From positions 1 through 9,550 of the forward strand of contig JACCSE010000101.1 in assembly GCA_013813145.1 (NCBI GenBank): a stretch of DNA of 9,550 nt, given 5' to 3'. Shown one piece after another: positions 5,701 to 9,550 of this stretch (position 1 is the first letter of the stretch; the number at the start of each line of letters is the position of its first letter). Below the pieces are notes generated by a model. The model was not told where the DNA came from and ran no database searches. It saw only the letters and a program-made list of their open reading frames with translations. Source of the DNA: Gemmatimonadales bacterium (GTDB lineage Bacteria > Gemmatimonadota > Gemmatimonadetes > Gemmatimonadales > GWC2-71-9). The translations under genes and the position numbers were made by a program.

Positions 5701-6276
5701 ATGTCGTCCATGATCCAGATCGAGCCCGCGTCCTCGGAATGCTGGGACGACCTCGAGCGGCTGTTCGGCGCACGCGGGGCGTGCGGCGGGTGCTGGTGCA
5801 TGTGGTATCGGCTGCCGCGGGCCGAGTACGAGAGGCAGAAGGGGGCGGGAAACCGGGCGGAGCTTCGCCGCCTGCTCGGCGCCGGGCAGCCGGCCGGGGT
5901 GATCGCCTACGCGGGTGAGGAGCCGATCGGCTGGTGTGCCGTGGCGCCCCGCGCCGCGTTCACCCGGCTGGAACGCGCGCGCACCTTACGCCCCGTCGAC
6001 GAACAGCCGGTCTGGTCCGTCGTCTGCGTCTTCGTCGCCCGCACCCACCGCCGGCGGGGCGTGAGTGTAGCACTCCTGCGGGGCGCCGCAGCCTACGCCA
6101 AGTCGCTCGGGGCGCGGATCGTCGAGGGTTATCCGGTCGAGCCGCGCTCCGGCCCCATCCCCGCCGTGTTCGCCCACCCCGGTATCCCTTCGGCCTTTCT
6201 CTCCGCCGGCTTCACCGAGGTTGCCCGGCCTTCCCCGAGCCGCCTCATCGTGCGTCGCTTCGTAGACACCGAATGA
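5701..6276 (+). CDS. GNAT-family N-acetyltransferase
   Basis: The 191-residue protein is a single-domain GNAT enzyme that would transfer the acetyl group from acetyl-CoA to an unidentified amine. The beta-strand and pyrophosphate-binding segment is WSVVCVFVARTHRRRGVSVALLRGAAAYAKSLGA (about 105-138), with RRRGVS in place of the classical Q/RxxGxG/A loop. The C-terminal SAFLSAGFTEVARPS (164-178) is typical of the last strands. The N-terminus has a striking CGGCWCMWYR motif (28-37) that I recognise from a conserved uncharacterised GNAT subgroup. It is the only plus-strand gene, divergent from the sensor operon and convergent with the SPOR gene 13 bases away. A second in-frame ATG at 5710 is an alternative start. 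Substrate unknown. Confidence 0.88.
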   Translation: MSSMIQIEPASSECWDDLERLFGARGACGGCWCMWYRLPRAEYERQKGAGNRAELRRLLGAGQPAGVIAYAGEEPIGWCAVAPRAAFTRLERARTLRPVDEQPVWSVVCVFVARTHRRRGVSVALLRGAAAYAKSLGARIVEGYPVEPRSGPIPAVFAHPGIPSAFLSAGFTEVARPSPSRLIVRRFVDTE

Positions 6277-6289
6277 TCGGCGACCTGGT

Positions 6290-7246
6290 TCAGGGCTCGG
6301 CGACGACGAACGGCGAGCCGCCGAGTTGCGCCTTGAGCTTCTGCGCGGCCGCCTGGGCCTCCTGCCGGGTGGCGAAGGCACCTGCCCGCACCTTGTAAAG
6401 CCCGCGCTCGCGCACGATGACCGCCGAATAGCCGAGCCCCTCGGCCTTGGTCGCGACGTCGTCCGCGGCGCCTGGGGTGCCGACCGCGGAGATCTGGACC
6501 CTGAAGCGGGGCAGCGGGGCAGCGGGGCGGCGGGACAGAGAGTCCGAACCACGGCCCGCCACCGTTTCCACCGCACGACTCGTATCAGCCGGTGCCGGCT
6601 TGGCCGGAACGGTCTGCACCGAGTCCCTATTTCCGCCCATCGTATCCGCCCCCCTGCCCCCCTGCCTCCCTGCCCCGCTGCCCGCGGCTCTCATATCGCA
6701 CCGCTGGTACAGATACCCCAGTTGATTCTGCAGCTCCAGGTTCTCCCGCGCGCGCGCCATGCCGTCGGCCAGCCAGCGGCAGGCGAGGGTCGGGTTGTCG
6801 AGGTCGAAGTAGGTGCGGGCGGCCCAGTAGGCCGCCTGCGGCAGGAGCGGGGTGAGCGGATAATCTTGCCGGAGCTTCTCCAGGTTGCGGGCGGCGGGGG
6901 CGAAGGCTCGGGTGGCGTAATCCATCTGCGCCAGCCGCAGCAGCGCGTCGTCGGCCCAGCTCGAGGCGCCGTGCTCCACCACGACCCGCTGGAGCGACCG
7001 GCGCATCTCCGCCGCCTCGCCCGCTACCATCGCCCCGGTGTAGAGGATCTGCGGATAGAGAGTATCCGTCGGTGGCGTGGCGGCCAGCAGCCGCTGCACC
7101 GCCGCACGGGCCGAGTCGCTCTGGCCTTCCTGCGCGGTACGGACAGCCTCGATCAGGCGGGGATCGGACTGGGCGCGCAGGGGGGTGGCTGCGACGGCTG
7201 AGGCAAGGAGGAGCGCGGCCAACGGGGGCAGCCCCCGTCCCATCAT
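6290..7246 (-). CDS. Periplasmic SPOR-domain protein with TPR-like N-terminal region
   Basis: This 318-residue protein has a Sec signal peptide (1-25, hydrophobic PLAALLLASAVAA, likely cleavage LRA|Q). A helical TPR-like region spans 27-182, with phrases such as SSWADDALLRLAQMDYATRAFAPAARNLEKLRQDYP that resemble YbgF/CpoB-type repeats. A low-complexity linker (about 186-245) and a C-terminal SPOR domain (246-316: FRVQISAVGTPGAADDVATK...YKVRAGAFATRQEAQ) follow. SPOR domains bind septal peptidoglycan stripped of stem peptides, so a cell-wall or division-site role is likely. The open frame extends to 7453, but the ATG at 7246 precedes the signal peptide and overlaps the holA stop (ATGA). AGGAGG is four bases before it and seven before a second ATG at 7243, so either could initiate. 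Confidence 0.9.
   Translation of the reverse strand: MMGRGLPPLAALLLASAVAATPLRAQSDPRLIEAVRTAQEGQSDSARAAVQRLLAATPPTDTLYPQILYTGAMVAGEAAEMRRSLQRVVVEHGASSWADDALLRLAQMDYATRAFAPAARNLEKLRQDYPLTPLLPQAAYWAARTYFDLDNPTLACRWLADGMARARENLELQNQLGYLYQRCDMRAAGSGAGRQGGRGADTMGGNRDSVQTVPAKPAPADTSRAVETVAGRGSDSLSRRPAAPLPRFRVQISAVGTPGAADDVATKAEGLGYSAVIVRERGLYKVRAGAFATRQEAQAAAQKLKAQLGGSPFVVAEP
6507..6534. repeat. G-run tract inside the SPOR gene, near the linker-domain junction
   Basis: Runs of four G separated by CAGC repeat on the plus strand. On the coding strand they give residues 238-247 (SRRPAAPLPR), just at the entrance to the SPOR domain. Composition resembles the intergenic tract at 5529-5567. Confidence 0.6.
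6648..6686. repeat. C-run tract inside the SPOR gene linker
   Basis: Runs of three to six C separated by TG or T occupy the plus strand; the coding strand reads (G)n-CA units, as in the intergenic tract at 5529-5567. It encodes residues 187-200 (AASGAGRQGGRGA), a flexible Gly/Arg-rich stretch directly after the TPR-like region. The reading frame is preserved. Confidence 0.65.
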
Positions 7247-8298
7247 GCCGCCTCCTGCTTCGCCGGTGCCATCCGCAACACCATGTCGGTGAGAACCCCG
7301 TGCTCGTCGGAGATGGTGGTTTCCTTGAGCGCGGTGTCCGCCTCCAGCGCGGCGCGGAGGCCGGCGCGGACGCGGCCGGAGGGCCAGGAACCAGCCCAGC
7401 GAACCCAGCGATCGCGTTCCTCGGTCCACGAAAGCAGCCCGAACACCCGGCACCGGCGGATCGTCTCGAACACCGCGTCAGCCAGCGCGCGACCCCGGAC
7501 ACGCCGGTCCAAATGGCTTCGCGCGATCCCGATGCCGAGGAGGGTCGTGCCGGCGAGGGTAACCAGTCTGACGCCGGAGCACCCCGGCTGGTCGAGGACC
7601 GGGCCGAGGAGTCGTACCGCTTGCGCCGTGCGTCCGTCGAACAGGGCATCGCGCCAGTCGAAGCTCGTCTCCCCGGTCCGCACGCCTACCAGCTCGCCCA
7701 CCCGCTCGGCGGTAAGCGGCTCACCGGCCGGGAGCGCGGCCAGTTTGGCCAGCTCCGAGCCGAGCATCCCGAGCTGGCCGCCCAACGATCGCACCAGGTG
7801 CTCGGCGGCAGCCGGCTCCAGCCTCAGGCCGACGGCCTCGGCGCGGCGCTCGAGCCAGCGAAGCACCCGCTCGGGAGGCAGCGGATTGCAGGCGACCGTG
7901 CACGCGGTGCGGGCGAAATCCTTGTCCACAGTCTCGTCGCCCGAGCCCTGAACCAGGATCAGCACCGTCTCGGGTGACGGGCGCTCGAGGTACGCCAGCA
8001 GCACCGAGCGGACCTTCGGCTTGCGCTTGAGTCCCTCGAGATCGCGCAGCACCACGACCCGCCGCTCCGCCATCATCGGCAAGGTGGCGCAGAGCGCGAA
8101 CAGCGATTCGGGATCGAGCTGCCCGGCCGAGCGTTGGTCGAAGTTGAAGTCGCGCAGGGCCGGGTCGAGCGCGCGGTCCAGGATCGCGCGGACCGCCTCG
8201 TCCTTGAGGATGTCCTCGGGACCATGGAAATAGTACGCCGGTGCGAGCAACCCCTTGGCGAGGGCGCGGAAGAAGGCGTCGAGAGTCTGCGCGGGCAT
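7243..8298 (-). CDS. holA: DNA polymerase III subunit delta
   Basis: The 351-residue protein matches the clamp-loader delta subunit, which opens the beta sliding clamp at the replication fork. The N-terminus PAYYFHGPEDILKDEAVRAIL (20-40) is the family's degenerate, non-ATP-binding AAA+ start. RRVVVLRDLEGLKRKPKVRSVLLAYLERPSPETVLIL (79-115) is the typical central core, SLGGQLGMLGSELAKLAAL (171-189) the lid domain, and ALEADTALKE (317-326) the collar signature. Length agrees with the usual 330-350. A TTG at 8334 would extend the frame by 12 residues and overlap the sigma-factor stop, but ATG 8298 fits the family's N-terminus better. That ATG lacks a ribosome binding site and instead follows a promoter placed for leaderless transcription (8306-8334). 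The SPOR gene follows with a four-base overlap. Confidence 0.93.
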   Translation of the reverse strand: MPAQTLDAFFRALAKGLLAPAYYFHGPEDILKDEAVRAILDRALDPALRDFNFDQRSAGQLDPESLFALCATLPMMAERRVVVLRDLEGLKRKPKVRSVLLAYLERPSPETVLILVQGSGDETVDKDFARTACTVACNPLPPERVLRWLERRAEAVGLRLEPAAAEHLVRSLGGQLGMLGSELAKLAALPAGEPLTAERVGELVGVRTGETSFDWRDALFDGRTAQAVRLLGPVLDQPGCSGVRLVTLAGTTLLGIGIARSHLDRRVRGRALADAVFETIRRCRVFGLLSWTEERDRWVRWAGSWPSGRVRAGLRAALEADTALKETTISDEHGVLTDMVLRMAPAKQEAA

Positions 8299-8305
8299 GG
8301 AAGGA

Positions 8306-8334
8306 ATTGTACCCGCGAAGCCGCGGCTCCTCAA
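8306..8334 (-). promoter_or_regulatory. Housekeeping-type promoter of holA, predicted leaderless
   Basis: On the minus strand TTGAGG (8329-8334) and TACAAT (8306-8311) are separated by exactly 17 bases, matching TTGACA/TATAAT at 4/6 and 5/6. The -10 ends seven bases before the holA ATG, so the predicted first base is the A of the start codon. The -35 overlaps the stop codon of the upstream sigma-factor gene. This would free holA from dependence on the sigma-factor transcript. Confidence 0.65.
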
Positions 8335-8918
8335 TCGAGGTAGGGCGCGATACGCTCGGCGAAGGCGCGGCGAGCGCGGTTCAGACGACTCTTGACCGTG
8401 CCCAGATTGCAGCCGGTAGTCCGAGCGATCTCCTCGTAGCTCCGCCCCTCCAGCTCCCGCATGACGAACACCTCCCGGTGGTGGGGAGCGAGGGTCGCCG
8501 CGGTCCGGTCCACCAGCTCGCGCAGGTAGCGGCCGGCGAACATGTCGTCGGGCCGGGTGGTGGAGTCCTCGAACTGGAGCGGGAGCTGATCGTCCGCGCC
8601 TCGGGGCCGGAGCGACTGGTAGAGCACCAGCGGGTTCCGGCTCCGGTTGCGGAGCTCGTTCTTGGCCAGGTTGGAGGCGATGGTGTAGATCCAGGTAGAG
8701 AACTTCCTGGTGCTGTCGAACCGGTGCAGGTGCCGGTACACCCGGATGAACGCTTCCTGCACCAGGTCTTCGGCGCGCTCCCGATCGCCGATCATGCGGG
8801 TCACGAAGTTGTGCAGCGGACCCCGGTAGCGGCCTACCAACTCCTGAAAGGCGCGGGTGTCGCCCGCCAAGTGCGCCGCGACGAGCTCCGCGTTATCGGC
8901 ACTTCCCACGACTGCCAC
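8331..8918 (-). CDS. ECF-subfamily RNA polymerase sigma factor
   Basis: From GTG 8918 the protein has 195 residues, the normal size for a group 4 (ECF) sigma factor. Region 2 spans about 24-93, with the core-binding and -10-recognition stretch DRERAEDLVQEAFIRVYRHL and FSTWIYTIASNLAKNELRNRSR. Region 4 spans 133-186: LAPHHREVFVMRELEGRSYEEIARTTGCNLGTVKSRLNRARRAF is a classical -35-binding helix-turn-helix. There is no region 3. Open frame extends to a TTG at 8945, but GAGGAG five bases ahead of the GTG fixes the start. No anti-sigma gene is adjacent; the next gene is holA, so how its activity is restrained is not visible here. It resembles the SigW/RpoE-like ECF proteins of environmental bacteria, but I cannot assign a subgroup. 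Confidence 0.93.
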   Translation of the reverse strand: MAVVGSADNAELVAAHLAGDTRAFQELVGRYRGPLHNFVTRMIGDRERAEDLVQEAFIRVYRHLHRFDSTRKFSTWIYTIASNLAKNELRNRSRNPLVLYQSLRPRGADDQLPLQFEDSTTRPDDMFAGRYLRELVDRTAATLAPHHREVFVMRELEGRSYEEIARTTGCNLGTVKSRLNRARRAFAERIAPYLD

Positions 8919-8923
8919 TGCGG

Positions 8924-8929
8924 CTCCTC
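8924..8929 (-). promoter_or_regulatory. Ribosome binding site fixing the sigma-factor start
   Basis: Minus-strand GAGGAG lies five bases before the GTG at 8918. The alternative TTG at 8945 has no comparable sequence ahead of it, and would place this GAGGAG within the coding region. Confidence 0.7.
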
Positions 8930-8956
8930 GCCCACTCTGAGGCAAAGCTGGGGCAA

Positions 8957-8980
8957 ACGACTGGCTGGAGGTCCCTGTTC
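8957..8980 (-). promoter_or_regulatory. Speculative ECF-type promoter of the sigma-factor gene
   Basis: The minus strand carries TGAAC, 17 bases, then CGT, which resembles the AAC-N16/17-CGT pattern recognised by many ECF sigma factors. Transcription would start some 30 bases ahead of the GTG, leaving room for the GAGGAG site. ECF genes are often self-activated, which is why I looked. The motif is short and could be chance. Confidence 0.25.
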
Positions 8981-8990
8981 AGATGGGCCT

Positions 8991-9019
8991 AAGCTACATC
9001 ACGCCGCAAGTTTGTTCAA
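8991..9019 (-). promoter_or_regulatory. Weak housekeeping-type promoter of the sigma-factor gene
   Basis: TTGAAC (9014-9019) and TAGCTT (8991-8996) are spaced by 17 bases on the minus strand, matching consensus at 4/6 and 3/6. The -35 overlaps the Nudix stop codon. It is an alternative or addition to the ECF-type candidate at 8957-8980. Confidence 0.3.
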
Positions 9020-9550
9020 GGATGTCTGCCAAAACATTGGACAAATAGCAGGCTAACCAGGCTCTTGCCGTCGCTCAGTTCTCCCGACCGGATCAGCCGC
9101 AGCACGTCCGACCAGCGGAGCGGCACCACCTCCATGAACTCATCGTGTTCCCGTCTCTCAGCGCCGGCCGCGAGGCCGGTGGCGAGGAAAAGATGGATCC
9201 GCTCGTCGGTGAACCCGGGAGTGGTATAGATGGTGGTGAGCCGCTGCAGCCGCTCGGCCCGCATGCCGGTCTCCTCTTCCAGCTCCCGTGCGGCGCAGGC
9301 CTCCGGACTCTCGCCGGGATCGAGCCGCCCCGCGGGCACTTCCCAGATGAACCCGTCGGTCGCATGGCGGAACTGGCGGATGAGCAGGATGCGGGGGTCG
9401 GGATCGGTGGGCGGGTCGAGAAACGGCACCACCGCCGACGCCCCTGGGTGGCGGAACATCTCCAGCCGGCCGGTGGAGTCGTCGGGGAAGCGGACGGTGT
9501 CCAGATCGAGGTTGACGACGCGGCCGGTGTAGACGCGTTCGGTGGAGATG
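9016..9550 (-). CDS. Nudix hydrolase, ADP-ribose pyrophosphatase-like (5' end beyond the window)
   Basis: The frame is open to the right edge, so the gene is partial; 177 residues are visible (first full codon at 9549). An internal ATG at 9459 is not the start: the residues before it, STERVYTGRVVNLDLDTVRFPD, are the typical N-terminal strand of ADP-ribose pyrophosphatases. The Nudix box is complete: G74, E80, R88-E89-L90, E92-E93, G95, within VPAGRLDPGESPEACAAREL and the next residues; its glutamates coordinate the catalytic metal. The preceding EVPAG and the later DEFMEVVPL also fit the ADP-ribose/ADP-sugar class (NudF/YqkG type), which hydrolyses ADP-ribose to AMP and ribose 5-phosphate. 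Related Nudix enzymes with other substrates remain possible. The sigma-factor gene follows after 97 bases, in the same direction. Confidence 0.9.
   Translation of the reverse strand, partial: ISTERVYTGRVVNLDLDTVRFPDDSTGRLEMFRHPGASAVVPFLDPPTDPDPRILLIRQFRHATDGFIWEVPAGRLDPGESPEACAARELEEETGMRAERLQRLTTIYTTPGFTDERIHLFLATGLAAGAERREHDEFMEVVPLRWSDVLRLIRSGELSDGKSLVSLLFVQCFGRHP

Noticed and set aside
4377..5918. A 513-codon plus-strand open frame
   Set aside because: It lies opposite the exported-protein gene, runs through the G-run tract and into the acetyltransferase in another frame, has Arg/Gly/Ala-rich low-complexity sequence and no recognisable domain.
6296..6321. GGCTCG/CGAGCC hairpin between the convergent acetyltransferase and SPOR genes
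   Set aside because: It has a 14-base loop, lies within SPOR coding sequence and has no T-run; too weak to call a terminator.
7247..7453. N-terminal extension of the SPOR protein to 7453
   Set aside because: It overlaps holA, lacks domain character and would bury the signal peptide; the ATG at 7246 has an AGGAGG site.
8299..8334. TTG start of holA at 8334, overlapping the sigma-factor stop as TTGA
   Set aside because: Attractive as coupling, but the bases form the -35/-10 of a good promoter and the family N-terminus fits ATG 8298. Not fully excluded.
9016..9459. Complete Nudix gene starting at ATG 9459
   Set aside because: The frame stays open to the window edge and the upstream residues are conserved family sequence, so the ATG is internal.

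Overview
The window is GC-rich, densely coded and almost entirely transcribed from the minus strand. It reads as a chromosomal segment of an environmental Gram-negative-type bacterium: it has lipoprotein signals, a SPOR-domain protein and a sigma-54 activator. The style (G/C microsatellite tracts, a dispersed repeat built on TCATCCCGAGCG, short intergenic gaps, -10 boxes directly ahead of start codons) reminds me of Gemmatimonadota. That placement is inference, not proof, and I see no rRNA, tRNA, CRISPR array, insertion sequence or phage gene.

The left half (1-5501) looks like one signalling module. A leaderless-type promoter precedes a secreted, probably lipid-anchored protein of 394 aa that faintly resembles family 5 solute-binding proteins. 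Its stop overlaps the GTG start of a membrane histidine kinase, whose stop overlaps the ATG of an NtrC-type sigma-54-activating response regulator. Immediately downstream, the 188-base gap holds two related palindromes (GTGTnCnnnnGGACAC) and a good -24/-12 sigma-54 promoter. These sit ahead of a well-spaced ribosome binding site and a TPR-repeat lipoprotein. The simplest reading is a closed circuit: periplasmic sensor, kinase, activator, sigma-54 promoter, TPR lipoprotein. I regard this as the most interesting content.

The middle (5502-6276) is a divergent intergenic region with an extreme G-run tract and a second copy of the dispersed repeat, followed by the only plus-strand gene, a GNAT acetyltransferase.

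The right half (6290-9550) is a minus-strand run: a Nudix hydrolase cut by the window edge, an ECF-type sigma factor, holA (DNA polymerase III delta), and a periplasmic SPOR-domain protein. holA has its own near-consensus promoter inside the end of the sigma-factor gene, placed so that the transcript would begin at the start codon. The SPOR gene overlaps holA by four bases and is probably co-transcribed with it. The SPOR linker is built in part from the same kind of G/C tract seen in the intergenic region.

Several starts were revised from the longest open frames: kinase GTG at 4320, SPOR ATG at 7246, holA ATG at 8298 and sigma factor GTG at 8918. The Nudix gene runs off the right edge.
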